Positions 16,934-26,694 are shown, counted from the first letter of the stretch. The stretch is 64,000 nucleotides of DNA from Nitrospirales bacterium LBB_01 (GCA_004376055.2 CP049016.1:1860001-1924000); one strand, 5' to 3'. Made by a program: numbers and translations. The notes: generated from the sequence alone by a model not told the origin.

Positions 16934-19672
16934 TTAAAATGCCTGGCCAATGCTAAAGTAAAACCTGCCCGGCGATTCATCCTGTTTACGGTTTAATTTG
17001 TACCCATAATCCAGCCTGAGCGGCCCCACAGGGGTTGCGTATCTCAAACCGCCTCCTGTCGTGTAATCTATATTGTCTAAACTATACTGACTTAAAAGCG
17101 GCCAAACATTACCACCGTCACCAAATAGCACCAGTCCAAGTGAGTCTGTCAGTTTTATTCTAAATTCAAGGTTACCCATCAAAAAGGCATTTCCGCCTGT
17201 TGGGTCGTTGTTTGTTCCCTTTGGACCCATACTGTCCTGCCCGTAGCCTCTGACTGTTGTGCCGCCTCCCAGAAAATAACGCTCTATTATGGGTAAATTC
17301 ACTGTGCTTTTCCAGCCCTGACCAATACCTGTTCTTAATGATGTGGCAAGCACAAGCCCCTTTGTAAGCCCTAAGTAATAATTGCCGTAACCGGAAAGTT
17401 TTATAAAGTCTGTATCGGATAAAAGCAACTTGCTTGCAAGTTTTAGGTGAATTCCAGCTGTAAAACCGGATGTCGGCTCAAGTGGATTGTCTCTGTTGTC
17501 AAACACCACAGAGGGCACGATACTGCTTATAGCCAGTGTTCCGCTGTCCTCATGAGACAATATCACATCAGGCTGCACATCCCAGGTTCTTACTATATTA
17601 AACTCATAAAACAGTTTACCCTTGAGGGAGTCTGCCAGTTCTTTTTCCACGCCGATTGCTGCCGTGTATTTTTGCACACGGTAGTTGATTTCCATAGTGT
17701 CATAGTTTTTTTCGTCCCTGCCCTCATATGATATTGTAGCAGATAATGGCAAAGCAGTGCTCAAAAACCACGGTTCATAATAGTTTAAAGAAACCTTGCG
17801 GTCTATCATACTTACCCTTGTGTTTAACGACAACTGCCTGTTCATTCCGTTAAGATTTAGATATTTTACATCCACAAAGCCCCTTAGCCCGTCATATTCC
17901 CCATACCCAAGCCCATACTCTATAACCCCAGCGTTACCCTCCACGACATGAAACATAACATCCCTTAACCCGCCCTCATGGTCGGCATACTCAACATCCA
18001 CACTTTTAAACAACCCTGTCCTGTATAGGTCTGACATCTCTCTGTTTACCTTGCTAAAATCAAACGGCTCGCCAACAGTATGCTTTATTACCCGTTGAAA
18101 TACATCCCATTTAACTTTTACATTGCCCTTGACAAGGGTGTTTCCGAAGTAGTATTTCTTCCCTTCGGTTATATGAAAAATCAATGTAGTCTCAGCCGAT
18201 GAGTCTGTTTCGTAGCTGATTTTAACATCCCCGTTTGCATAGCCATTTCGTTTTATGTAGGAGAGCAGTTCCTGTCTTGCATCAAAGACATCTTGTTCGG
18301 AATAGGGAGTTTTTAGCGGTATTTTTATAAGCGCCATAAGGTCGGTTTCTTTTAGAGACTCTTGTCCTGTAATCTTAATCTGGCTAATAATGAGTCTCTG
18401 TCCCTCCTCAATATGTACCTGTAGTGTCACTGTTCCGTTGTTTGCATTTGTAATTGGAGTTAGCTCAGTCACTTTAATTGAGAGAAAACCAACCCCTCTG
18501 TAATAATCTAAAAGAGCCGTCCTGTCGTCTTCCATAACATCGGGATTAAAAGCCTTTCCCTCTTCTGTGTAGAGCTTAGACTTTAACTTTTTAACGTCTT
18601 GAGTTACGCCTGTAAATATTATTTTATCAACTTCATACTTTTTACCCTCTGAGATGGTGTATGCAACCTCCACATCTTTGTTTAACTGTCGTATCTCATA
18701 GGAAACAGTCACGTCTATATAACCATTCTGGTGGTATAATGTGATAAGCGACTGTTTAGCCTCCTCGGCAATATCTGGACCAACCCCACCATATTCAAGA
18801 AACGGCATCTCCTTGTTTAACTTACTTGTCGAAAAAAACTCATTTCCCCTAAATGTGACAAGCAGCTTCTTGCCGGTTGTTACCTCTATTACAAGGGTGC
18901 CGTCAGCCGGGTTAAAAGAAAAAAGCTTCACTACAGGGCTGTAATACCCCTGCTTTACCAGCTCATCATTAAGCTCCTTGAGTTTACTTTCAACATAATG
19001 TTTGTCAAAGACGTCACCCTCATGAACGTCCAAAAGATCAGCCGATTGTCCCTCACTCATCACAATTTTTTTTATCTTTAACGGCTCCCCTGTCTTTATG
19101 TTAAGCAGGATTTTAACTCTGCCAGTGGTTTTATCAGGTGCAGGAACAGCTTCTACGGAAGCAGCGGGAAATCCTTTTTCAACTATGTTATCTGTAAGCT
19201 CTTTGACAGCAGTCTTTAGGGCGTCCTCATTGTATTGTATCCCTTCTCTCAAAGTAAACGACTCTTTGATTACTTTTTTGCTCAGATTGCCGCTGACTGT
19301 TATCTTCACATCGGTTATTATCGCTCTTTCCGCAACAGCTACAGTTAAAACACCAGTGTCTTGGTTGCCATAGATTTTTACATCATCAAAGAGTCCCTTT
19401 TTAAAAAGAGATTTTATCCCCTCTCTGATTTTATTCTCATCAACAGTGTCTCCCTCGTGAATGCCGAGTAAGTGTAGAAACTCTCTCTCATCAAGACTGT
19501 TTAGACCAGATATGACTATTTTAGTCACATTAAATGGTTTATTAGTCTGAGAAAGTACAGTGTGTGGAGTTATCAGCATAATGATAGATATATTATAAAG
19601 CAGAAAGAAAACTATTCCGGCTCTTTTCCACTTTGTGTGGGTAAGAGTATATAAGAAACGAATTTTTTCCAT
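16934..19672 (-). CDS. bamA: Omp85-family outer membrane assembly protein with seven apparent POTRA repeats
   Basis: About 912 residues from ATG at 19672. The frame is open upstream to 19822, but those codons give no signal peptide and overlap a good promoter. Residues about 15-42 look like a signal peptide (cleavage near VLS-Q). I count seven consecutive POTRA-like units of 70-85 residues, beginning FNVTKIVISG, IITDVKITVSG, LKIKKIVMSEG, LVTFRGNEF, EVDKIIFTGV, IISQIKITGQ and YYFGNTLVKG. The C-terminal surface-antigen barrel has the VRGYGQDSMGP lid-loop motif and ends in a Phe (IGQAF). BamA normally has five POTRAs and TamA three. The role is insertion of beta-barrel proteins. The neighbours SurA-like and TamB agree with this, but BamA versus TamA-type specialisation is not settled. 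Confidence 0.88.
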   Translation of the reverse strand: MEKIRFLYTLTHTKWKRAGIVFFLLYNISIIMLITPHTVLSQTNKPFNVTKIVISGLNSLDEREFLHLLGIHEGDTVDENKIREGIKSLFKKGLFDDVKIYGNQDTGVLTVAVAERAIITDVKITVSGNLSKKVIKESFTLREGIQYNEDALKTAVKELTDNIVEKGFPAASVEAVPAPDKTTGRVKILLNIKTGEPLKIKKIVMSEGQSADLLDVHEGDVFDKHYVESKLKELNDELVKQGYYSPVVKLFSFNPADGTLVIEVTTGKKLLVTFRGNEFFSTSKLNKEMPFLEYGGVGPDIAEEAKQSLITLYHQNGYIDVTVSYEIRQLNKDVEVAYTISEGKKYEVDKIIFTGVTQDVKKLKSKLYTEEGKAFNPDVMEDDRTALLDYYRGVGFLSIKVTELTPITNANNGTVTLQVHIEEGQRLIISQIKITGQESLKETDLMALIKIPLKTPYSEQDVFDARQELLSYIKRNGYANGDVKISYETDSSAETTLIFHITEGKKYYFGNTLVKGNVKVKWDVFQRVIKHTVGEPFDFSKVNREMSDLYRTGLFKSVDVEYADHEGGLRDVMFHVVEGNAGVIEYGLGYGEYDGLRGFVDVKYLNLNGMNRQLSLNTRVSMIDRKVSLNYYEPWFLSTALPLSATISYEGRDEKNYDTMEINYRVQKYTAAIGVEKELADSLKGKLFYEFNIVRTWDVQPDVILSHEDSGTLAISSIVPSVVFDNRDNPLEPTSGFTAGIHLKLASKLLLSDTDFIKLSGYGNYYLGLTKGLVLATSLRTGIGQGWKSTVNLPIIERYFLGGGTTVRGYGQDSMGPKGTNNDPTGGNAFLMGNLEFRIKLTDSLGLVLFGDGGNVWPLLSQYSLDNIDYTTGGGLRYATPVGPLRLDYGYKLNRKQDESPGRFYFSIGQAF

Positions 19673-19687
19673 TTTATTTGAGCTTTT

Positions 19688-19717
19688 ATTGTACAGAGTA
19701 GAGATATAGAGCGTCAA
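19688..19717 (-). promoter_or_regulatory. Predicted promoter for omp85
   Basis: On the minus strand TTGACG (19717-19712) and TACAAT (19693-19688) are separated by 18 bases. The start codon at 19672 is only 15 bases past the -10 box, so the transcript would have a leader of about eight bases and no Shine-Dalgarno sequence. Confidence 0.6.
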
Positions 19718-19751
19718 GGTTAAAAGGAGATAAAAGAGTGTGATTTTTTTC

Positions 19752-19780
19752 TTGACAAGCATTTTTAAATGTTGTATTGT
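19752..19780 (+). promoter_or_regulatory. Predicted promoter for the interrupted GT-C gene
   Basis: TTGACA (19752-19757) and TATTGT (19775-19780) with a 17-base spacer. ATG at 19793 lies 12 bases downstream, again implying a very short leader. It is divergent from the omp85 promoter 35 bases away. Confidence 0.6.
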
Positions 19781-19792
19781 ATCGTTAAAAGC

Positions 19793-20162
19793 ATGGGGAC
19801 TGTTATTTTGACGTTTATACAATTTTTTTCACCTTATAGACATTGGGGTCGGTTTTGTACTTTACTTATCATGTCATTTATAGCACATGGTATAGTTTTA
19901 TTGTGTATATTGCCACCGTTTGAGGGTTGGGACGAGTACCAACACGTGGCTTACATTCAATATATGACCGAACAGGGTCAAACTCCAACTTATGGACCAT
20001 CGAAAGTATCTAAAGACTTGTTGAAAAAACTTGTTGCCTTTCCACAACCGGAGCTCATGGTCAAACAGACAAATTCAACCGGCGCTAAAGAGTATGCTAC
20101 TTTCTATAAAGACAAATCTGCTCCTCAATATAATAAAGACCATCCTGATATTCTGCTCTATG
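19793..20162 (+). pseudogene. GT-C/DUF2142-like membrane protein, 5' fragment (interrupted by IS)
   Basis: First ~123 codons of a polytopic membrane protein. After a membrane segment it has LPPFEGWDEYQHVAYIQY, which matches the first periplasmic loop of DUF2142/GT-C glycosyltransferases with the acidic DE pair. An IS3-family element interrupts it at 20163. Removing the element and one copy of the ATG target duplication rejoins the frame exactly. The junction then reads LYESIQGSLYYILV, like the family motif YExxQPPLYY. The rebuilt gene is 1608 bases (535 residues). ATG at 19769 is an alternative start. Confidence 0.85.
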
Positions 20163-20229
20163 TATAGTGGATCCCAAATATGAGACAATCAGTTAAGATA
20201 GAGCTGGTTGTAATGAATGGGAGGATAAA

Positions 20230-20523
20230 ATGAAAAACAGACGGAAGTTTGGCAAAGAGTACAAAGCAAAAGTAGCAATAGAAGCGCTCAAAGGTCAGAG
20301 GACAGCCAATGAGATAGCGCAGGAATTTGATATTCATGTGAACCAGGTGAATGAATGGAAAAAGCATTTAGTAGAAGGGGCGTCAACGTTATTTAATGGA
20401 GTGCAAGAAAATTCTCAGGCGGCATATGAATCAGAGCGAGAGCGGTTATATAGTCAAATAGGGAAGTTGCAAGTAGAAGTGGACTGGCTAAAAAAAAAGA
20501 GCCTGTTACTTGCGCAACGGTAA
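20230..20523 (+). CDS. IS3-family transposase OrfA (copy A)
   Basis: 97 residues: helix-turn-helix (about 8-50; KVAIEALKGQRTANEIAQEF then HVNQVNEWKKHL) followed by a leucine-zipper-like coiled coil (about 70-90). It binds the terminal repeats in this family. The end of the gene contains nine A then G (20490-20499), a likely -1 slippage site to make OrfAB. Confidence 0.93.
   Translation: MKNRRKFGKEYKAKVAIEALKGQRTANEIAQEFDIHVNQVNEWKKHLVEGASTLFNGVQENSQAAYESERERLYSQIGKLQVEVDWLKKKSLLLAQR
20490..20499 (+). promoter_or_regulatory. Predicted -1 programmed frameshift site (A9G)
   Basis: The run of nine A then G lies near the end of orfA. OrfB frame (one base back) has no stop from at least 20481 to the orfB ATG, as expected for the IS3-family OrfAB product. 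Confidence 0.6.
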
Positions 20524-20537
20524 GTGAGAAACGAGCG

Positions 20538-21365
20538 ATGATAGAGCCAGCAAATAAGGAATTGGGTATTCGTCAGCAGTGTAACCTGCTAAGCCTTCCA
20601 CGCTCCAGTTATTATCGTCAGGCAGTACCGGAGAGCGAGGAGAATTTGAAGGTGATGAGGGCAATAGATGAGCAGTACACAATGCATCCATGGTATGGAA
20701 GCCGCACAATGGTTTACATTCTTTTCCGAGCAGGATATAAAGTAAATCGCAAGCGAGTAAAGCGTTTGATGATGTTGATGGGTCTTGTATCTATAGCACC
20801 CAGAAAAAGAACGACAGTACGGAATAAGCAACATAAAGTTTACCCTTATCTACTGCGATTATTAGATATTACTATCATCAACCAAGTCTGGTGCAGTGAT
20901 ATAACGTATATTCGAATGAGACATGGCTTTGTGTATCTGACAGCAGTAATGGACTGGTATAGCCGCTATGTGCTGTCATGGGAGGTGTCAGTGACAATGG
21001 ATGATGGTTTTTGCGTAAGTAGCCTTGAGCGAGCCCTTAGGCTCTATGGCAGTCCTGAGATATTCAACACAGATCAAGGCAGCCAGTATACAGGGGCAGC
21101 GTTTATCAATGTGCTTCAGAGCAATGGGATTCGGATAAGTATGGATGGCAGAGGACGGGCTATGGATAATATCATGATTGAGCGGCTGTGGCGCAGTGTC
21201 AAGTATGAGGAGGTTTATATAAAAGATTATGAAACTGTTGATGAGTTGATTAAAGCGCTAAGGAGCTATTTTGATTTTTATAACAATGAGCGTCCGCATT
21301 CTACGCTTAGAGGCAAAACACCTGCCGAGGTTTATAAAAGCTCTGATTTTGCGATGGCGGCGTAA
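20538..21365 (+). CDS. IS3-family transposase OrfB, DDE integrase (copy A)
   Basis: 275 residues. HTH_21-like region (about 35-95), then an rve integrase core: the first Asp in QVWCSDITYIR, the second in NTDQGSQYTG, and the Glu in IERLWRSVKYEEVY, followed by the NNERPHSTLRGKTP tail. The frame is open upstream of its ATG through the A9G site, so an OrfA-OrfB fusion by -1 frameshifting would add KKEPVTCATVSEKRA before this start. Confidence 0.94.
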   Translation: MIEPANKELGIRQQCNLLSLPRSSYYRQAVPESEENLKVMRAIDEQYTMHPWYGSRTMVYILFRAGYKVNRKRVKRLMMLMGLVSIAPRKRTTVRNKQHKVYPYLLRLLDITIINQVWCSDITYIRMRHGFVYLTAVMDWYSRYVLSWEVSVTMDDGFCVSSLERALRLYGSPEIFNTDQGSQYTGAAFINVLQSNGIRISMDGRGRAMDNIMIERLWRSVKYEEVYIKDYETVDELIKALRSYFDFYNNERPHSTLRGKTPAEVYKSSDFAMAA

Positions 21366-21476
21366 GGATGCATTACCCTATCCCTTACCCTTATACTAAC
21401 AGACTAAATACCCTCTTAGAGGGCTATACCTTAAGTCCACTAAAAAGTGGTCTTGACAATGGGGTCCACTATAATG

Positions 21477-22714
21477 AGTCTATACAAGGTTCACTTTATT
21501 ATATTTTAGTGAGACCGGTTTTTGAATTTGTAGGAGGAATATCCAATCTATCCGCCTCTATAGGTCTTCTTCGTTTGATAAACCTCCTACTTGTAACAGC
21601 GGCAGTCGTTGTATGCTTAGTTTTTATAGGCAATAGAATCAGTAACAGGCTACACGCTGCATTAATAGGTATTTTGATCTGCAGCCAACCACTTTATATA
21701 TTGAACTGTTGTAGAGTGGCTAACGACCCGCTTGCAGTAGCTCTCGGTACGTTTGTTATTGCGCTGGTTCTTAAACCAAATTGGGAAAAGAATATCACAG
21801 TAGTTATTTTAGTTGGAGTTTTAACGGGATTAGCCTTTTGGGCAAAGTTAACAAATTCAACGTTGATTTTGTTTATTATGATATGCTTAACCATTAGCGT
21901 CCTAAAGAAGAGTTTACCTCTTCGGAATGCTGCCATTGTAGGGTTGGTGGTAGTCTTTATCTGTGCACTTATAAATGTTCCGTCTTTTCTTTCTAACTTA
22001 CATCGCTACGGCACCCTTACTACTATGCAAGAATCGTTATTAAACAGAGAGAATAAGGCAACATTCCTTGATTTGTTATCTATTATATGGAAGACATTTT
22101 TACCGATACGTTTGATGAGCCTTTGGCTGACTCAGTCAACGTGGTTTGGCGGATGGAGTTTTTTAAAGCCGCCTGTTTTTAAGTATTTTATAACTCTACT
22201 GCTCATGGCAAGTCTATCAGGTTGGGGTTATTACTTTGTGCGTAAGACCGACACTCCACCTTTTCTTTTTAGTGACTCAAACACCTCACTACAAATATTT
22301 GTCCTAATATTATGCCTTAGCGCCGGAATAAGCTGGTTTATGATACAAACATATATAGCTTGGAAAATAACAGGAGGTTCCGCATGGTATGCAGCAGTTG
22401 TATTTCCATTTGCCTTAATGTTTATTTGCGAGGGCGCATGCCGGTTCTCTCATAAGTTTGGCGTTAGTATCAGCATCTTGCTAATTTTATCTTATATCTT
22501 AATTGAGTTCTATAGCATTGTTCATATAATGTTACCAGTTTACAGCGGAGGGCTTGAAGGATTTAAAGCTATATATCAAATTTCGACTATTCAACCTCTA
22601 CTTCTTGGTACCGGTACACTTTTTATATCTGCATCAATCTTGTTTGTTGTTTATGCGTTGACACTATTATTGATATTTATACCGGCAAGCAAACGTCTGG
22701 AACGTGCTTTATGA
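21477..22714 (+). pseudogene. GT-C/DUF2142-like membrane protein, 3' fragment
   Basis: Remaining ~412 codons of the interrupted gene, starting at ESIQGSLYYILVRPVF, with about nine to ten hydrophobic segments and the LLRLINLLLV and RVANDPLAVALGT blocks typical of GT-C membrane transferases. The open frame that begins at 21368 (MHYPIPYPY) reads out of the IS end and is not a natural start. The coding sequence is otherwise intact, so the insertion looks recent. Confidence 0.85.
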
Positions 22715-22750
22715 CTGTATAAAGATATTTAAAAGTAAAAACGAAGACAA

Positions 22751-22773
22751 AAGGAGAGCAAAATGCTCTTTTT
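22751..22773. terminator. Bidirectional intrinsic terminator
   Basis: Stem GGAGAGCA / TGCTCTTT with loop AAA, preceded by A-rich and followed by T-rich sequence. It lies between the convergent ends of the GT-C fragment and tamB and could serve both. Confidence 0.6.
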
Positions 22774-25700
22774 CATTTAAACTCAAACCTGAATTTAACA
22801 TCTCCGCCCACGTTACCATGCTCGTTTCTTTCGCCGACAAGGGAAACGCCTTTTTTAAGTTTATATTCTACCTTAACTATCTCACCTTTTGTAACTCCGG
22901 AGGTTAGAGTTACATTTAAATTATCATTAAATAGTTTCTTTGAGACTGTAATCTGCGGGGATAACGACGTCTTATCTTCATACGGGACAACATCAACGCG
23001 GTTTAAGCCTGTGATGTCTTTAATTCTTTCCTCCACGAGCCCCTGATACTTAGCGCCCAGTATAGACGCAGCTCCTTTTGAGCCGTCAGAGCCTGTAAAG
23101 AGAGCTAAAATTGCAGACTCTTTCAGAGGCGGCGTTGAGGACAGGGAAAGATCAAAGCGCTTAAGCTGCCCGCTCATCATAAGTTTTACATTATAGTTTT
23201 TAACGGTGCTCTCAGACACAATATTTATGTAGGGATTTATGTCTGGAGTGCCGGCAAAATCAATGTTTGCAGTTCGCAGCCTAAACTCATTGTCTTTAAA
23301 AAATAGTTTTCCGCCTGTTGCCGACATTCTCCCATAAATAACAGGGTTTGTTAAGTTTCCTTTTATCTGAAGGTCTAACTTAATGTTTGATTCAGCGACA
23401 TTATTGTCAATCACGATGTTTTTTTCGCCATTTACGTTTACATTAAAATCAAGATTTTTCAAAAACGGATTAACCTGCTGAGAGGTTTGTGGTTTTTCAA
23501 AAACAAGGTCCTGCCAGTAAAGACTCTTAGTGTATCTGGCAGCTGAGACATTAAGATCGCCTGAGAGAGTTTGTCTCTTGATGTTGCCGCTGTAGAGAAA
23601 CCGCCCGCCAAATTTCATTGTAAAACCCTCTCCCATATTAGCTGGAACGTTGTCTGCAACTCCGTCAAGATAAAACTTTTTTAGACTGAAACCATCCATA
23701 TAACCAACACCGCTTGCAGTTACAGCACCACCCCCTATTTTTGTTGAGAGTTTCCTTACAACAATCCTGTTACTTTCAAAATATATGTCACTTTCTATAT
23801 TACTTAAAAAGTACCGGAAACCCTTAATTCCCAGTGAGCCGTTTGATATGTTAAACCCTCCCGCTATTTGAGGTTTTGACCACTGTCCGGTTACAGAGAG
23901 GGCAATATCGGCTTTGCCGTTTACCCAGCTTATTTTTTCAGATTCGCTCTTTAACAGGTTAAGCTCCGGCTGTCCGGTAATTGCAAGATTGTAGCGTTTT
24001 CCTGCTTCAACGTCGCCGGTTATATTAAATCCGCTTGCGCCTGCATTTAGCCTGAAGGAGTTAATGGTAATTTTTTTATCATTTAAAGAAAAATCAATAT
24101 TACCGTTATTTGTTACGTTATAGCGGTAACCGGAGAGGTTAGCTTCAGAGAGCACAAAGCGTCCCGATATGGTTTTATCGTTGCCGCTTAATGAGGTCTC
24201 ACCGGTAAGGGTAAGTTTTAAATCAGGCGGCATAGTTAGTTTAGTCAGCTTTGAGACTATCCACTCATAGTTACCATGCTTAAATTGAGTATGAAAAGAC
24301 CACGGATAGCTGCCAGTCATCTTTGCACTACCAGTAAAGGAAAGTTTATTGTCAAAGAGATTTCCGGTTAAAAATGCTTCAAGGTTTTTGGTTACAACTG
24401 ATATTTTGCCCCTTATGGCCGGGTATTCAGCGCTTTTTACTGTGCCCTCAAAGTTCAGATTAGGATTCTGCACTGTACCTGCCATTTTAATGGAACACTC
24501 TGAGGATGTATCGCCAAGTTTATCAGAAAATGGCGTGTCTTTTGCGTTTATTCGGCACTTTGACGAGGCAATGTCGTATCTGAAGTTTCTCTTGTCCATC
24601 CAGCTTTTTCCTCTTTTAGCAATTGAGCCGTCTACAGAAAGCTCTGAGCCGCCATTTTGTATTGAGAATCCTTTTAACATGATTTTGTCTTTATGGTATA
24701 TAAATTTTGTTTGTGCCGCTCCTGCCGATATGCCTTTATAGGACAGGTTTGAAACTCTCGCAGCTCCCGTGTATTTAAGGTTTTCCGCCTCGCCTTTTAC
24801 ATCAAAGTCACCATTGATGTTTCCGGCTAAGTTATCAATTTCAAGGTACTTTTTAGTTAAATTATCAATGTTAATATCACTGATGGCAAATACCATGTTA
24901 AGTTTTGGTTTGCTCAAATCAAACAGATAGGCGGGGTCTTTAAAGTCGGTTATGCCGCTAAACTGACACTTGCCTCCGTAGGTTGTGCATATTCCTTCTG
25001 TTAGAACCAATTTTTTCATATTATAATCGGCTTTAGTGTTCATGGAGTTGAAGGCTACGCCAAAAACTGAACCAGAGGATAGGGCTATTGTGCCTGAAAT
25101 ATTGGGGTCATTGCCAATGCCTGTGACCACTCCGGTAAATGTCCCTATCCCGTGTAAGTCTTCACTGAAGGGTCTGGTAAAATCCGCTGCCTCTTTTGTT
25201 GATGTCGCAATTGCTAAGTTTATCGTTTTGTCTTTCATGTTGTAAGTGCCGTTTATCGTGCCGGTACTGAGTTTTGTTTTTACTTTTACATTGTTAATTG
25301 TCACTTTTTCATCTGCTACCTTAACATCTCCTGTGACCTCATCAACCCGTTTGATTACGTCTTTGTTGTCAGCCACACCATTTGCCGGACCCTGTCGCAC
25401 ATATCTGAAGGTGGCATCGGGGCTAAAGTACTTGCCTGCATGGTGGAGTTTCCCTGTCACCTTACCTGCCGAAAGACCAGGGTCCCAGTGAATCAGTTTA
25501 AATATCGGGCCGCTGTCAACATCTTTGGCATCTACATCCAACGTAAAGTAATTAACCACCGGCATGTTGAGCACCACCTCGGCACGTGTGGCGGTGCCAT
25601 TGTAGAGATTCCCAGAAATTTCATAGAACTTAAGTTTGTAGTTTTCGTATGCAATGCTTGTAGTTAAATTATCAACGTCTATACCGTAAAAGTATCCGCC

Positions 25701-26690
25701 ATTTTTCATGGCGCCCGTTCCATGAGCTGTTAGTGTCTTTAACGGTCCCTTAATATTTCCCTTAAATACAGTTTCACCCTTAATAGGCTCCCGTTCCCGA
25801 ATTAACTCCAACAACGTTTCTATCCAAATATGCCCGTCAACGTCCAAGTTTACCGACACTGCCTTATCAACATAATCCATGCTGCCGGTTAGTTTCAAGT
25901 GTCCCTCGCCAGGGTTTTTCAGACCAAAAAGGGTTTTGATGTAACTAATCTTTAAAGAAACGTCAGTTTTTAGATGTGCATTATTCTTGCTGTCAATAAG
26001 CCCAGCTAATTTCAAGTTCACGCTCTTATTTTCCAGCGTAAACTCCCTGAGTTCAAAGCCACCATCATAAGGTCTGCCGGTAATTTTAACAGTGTTAATA
26101 AAAGGGATAGCAGCTAAAATCCCCTTAAAGCCGCTGTAATTCAGATGGATGTCACTAAGGCTAACCTCTGTGCGCTTTGTGTCAAGATGACCTTTGATTT
26201 CCTTTATGGATAATTTAGCTTTGCGATCTTTATCTGAAATGTTTACTCTGACATCTTTCAACAGAAATGATACTATTTCTACACTCATCCCGCCCTTGCC
26301 CTTCTTCAGACGTGCTGCCAGAGCTTTGAGGTATTCTGAGTCCAAATCTGCCGTGGGATTATCTATAAATGCCCGCTGTATGACTACTTTTTTACTAAGC
26401 AGAGGGATTAACCGGATGTGGAAAACAGCATCTGTTAAGTGAAGTACAGTTTTGCCCTTATCATCCCTTATGGTTAACTCTTCTATGCCGATATGGGGAG
26501 GGAACACTTTAATGTACATATCTTTAATATCCACATCAGGCCCTAAGGTTTTCCTCAACTCAAGCACAAATTTGTCTTTCAGGTAAGCGCTGCCTACTAT
26601 GTGGGAGAGTAAAAGCAAAGAGAAAAAAGCAACTAATAACAAGACAAGCCGTTTGTATGATTTTATCTTTATTCCAGCATTTTCGTCCAT
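22773..26690 (-). CDS. tamB: TamB-like translocation and assembly module protein
   Basis: 1305 residues, typical for TamB/AsmA-like proteins. An N-terminal signal anchor (about 13-33) is followed by an AsmA-like start and a long repetitive beta-taco region of short amphipathic strands. The C-terminus is DUF490-like: ARYTKSLYWQDLVF, then GRMSATGGKLFFKDNEFRL, then PPLKESAILALFTG, ending SLVGERNEHGNVGGDVKFRFEF. Family members bridge the periplasm and act in lipid transport and barrel assembly with an Omp85 partner. It is four bases after glnD and points toward the omp85 operon, separated from it by the IS-split gene. Confidence 0.88.
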   Translation of the reverse strand: MDENAGIKIKSYKRLVLLLVAFFSLLLLSHIVGSAYLKDKFVLELRKTLGPDVDIKDMYIKVFPPHIGIEELTIRDDKGKTVLHLTDAVFHIRLIPLLSKKVVIQRAFIDNPTADLDSEYLKALAARLKKGKGGMSVEIVSFLLKDVRVNISDKDRKAKLSIKEIKGHLDTKRTEVSLSDIHLNYSGFKGILAAIPFINTVKITGRPYDGGFELREFTLENKSVNLKLAGLIDSKNNAHLKTDVSLKISYIKTLFGLKNPGEGHLKLTGSMDYVDKAVSVNLDVDGHIWIETLLELIREREPIKGETVFKGNIKGPLKTLTAHGTGAMKNGGYFYGIDVDNLTTSIAYENYKLKFYEISGNLYNGTATRAEVVLNMPVVNYFTLDVDAKDVDSGPIFKLIHWDPGLSAGKVTGKLHHAGKYFSPDATFRYVRQGPANGVADNKDVIKRVDEVTGDVKVADEKVTINNVKVKTKLSTGTINGTYNMKDKTINLAIATSTKEAADFTRPFSEDLHGIGTFTGVVTGIGNDPNISGTIALSSGSVFGVAFNSMNTKADYNMKKLVLTEGICTTYGGKCQFSGITDFKDPAYLFDLSKPKLNMVFAISDINIDNLTKKYLEIDNLAGNINGDFDVKGEAENLKYTGAARVSNLSYKGISAGAAQTKFIYHKDKIMLKGFSIQNGGSELSVDGSIAKRGKSWMDKRNFRYDIASSKCRINAKDTPFSDKLGDTSSECSIKMAGTVQNPNLNFEGTVKSAEYPAIRGKISVVTKNLEAFLTGNLFDNKLSFTGSAKMTGSYPWSFHTQFKHGNYEWIVSKLTKLTMPPDLKLTLTGETSLSGNDKTISGRFVLSEANLSGYRYNVTNNGNIDFSLNDKKITINSFRLNAGASGFNITGDVEAGKRYNLAITGQPELNLLKSESEKISWVNGKADIALSVTGQWSKPQIAGGFNISNGSLGIKGFRYFLSNIESDIYFESNRIVVRKLSTKIGGGAVTASGVGYMDGFSLKKFYLDGVADNVPANMGEGFTMKFGGRFLYSGNIKRQTLSGDLNVSAARYTKSLYWQDLVFEKPQTSQQVNPFLKNLDFNVNVNGEKNIVIDNNVAESNIKLDLQIKGNLTNPVIYGRMSATGGKLFFKDNEFRLRTANIDFAGTPDINPYINIVSESTVKNYNVKLMMSGQLKRFDLSLSSTPPLKESAILALFTGSDGSKGAASILGAKYQGLVEERIKDITGLNRVDVVPYEDKTSLSPQITVSKKLFNDNLNVTLTSGVTKGEIVKVEYKLKKGVSLVGERNEHGNVGGDVKFRFEFK

Positions 26691-26694
26691 TTGT

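Larger units (their letters stand above)
20163..21473 (+). mobile_element. IS3-family insertion sequence, copy A (1311 bp)
   Basis: Ends are TATAGTGGATCCCA (left) and the inverse of TATAGTGGACCCCA (right), i.e. terminal inverted repeats with one mismatch. It is flanked by a 3-bp direct repeat ATG (20160-20162 and 21474-21476). It carries orfA and orfB in the IS3 arrangement, with orfB in the -1 frame relative to orfA. A second copy of identical length lies at 41719-43029 in the opposite orientation. The insertion disrupts a GT-C-type gene. Confidence 0.95.

Noticed and set aside
19673-19822. Extended N-terminus of Omp85 (50 more residues)
   Set aside because: The extension overlaps a promoter and gives no signal peptide; the ATG at 19672 begins a normal one.
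21453-21475. TTGACA plus TATAAT at the right IS end as an outward promoter
   Set aside because: The spacer is only 11 bases, too short for a sigma-70 promoter; the TATAAT arises from the junction of the IS end with the ATG duplication.
21368-21476. MHYPIPYPY start of the GT-C 3' fragment
   Set aside because: Lies within the IS and appears in both copies; it is not a natural gene start.
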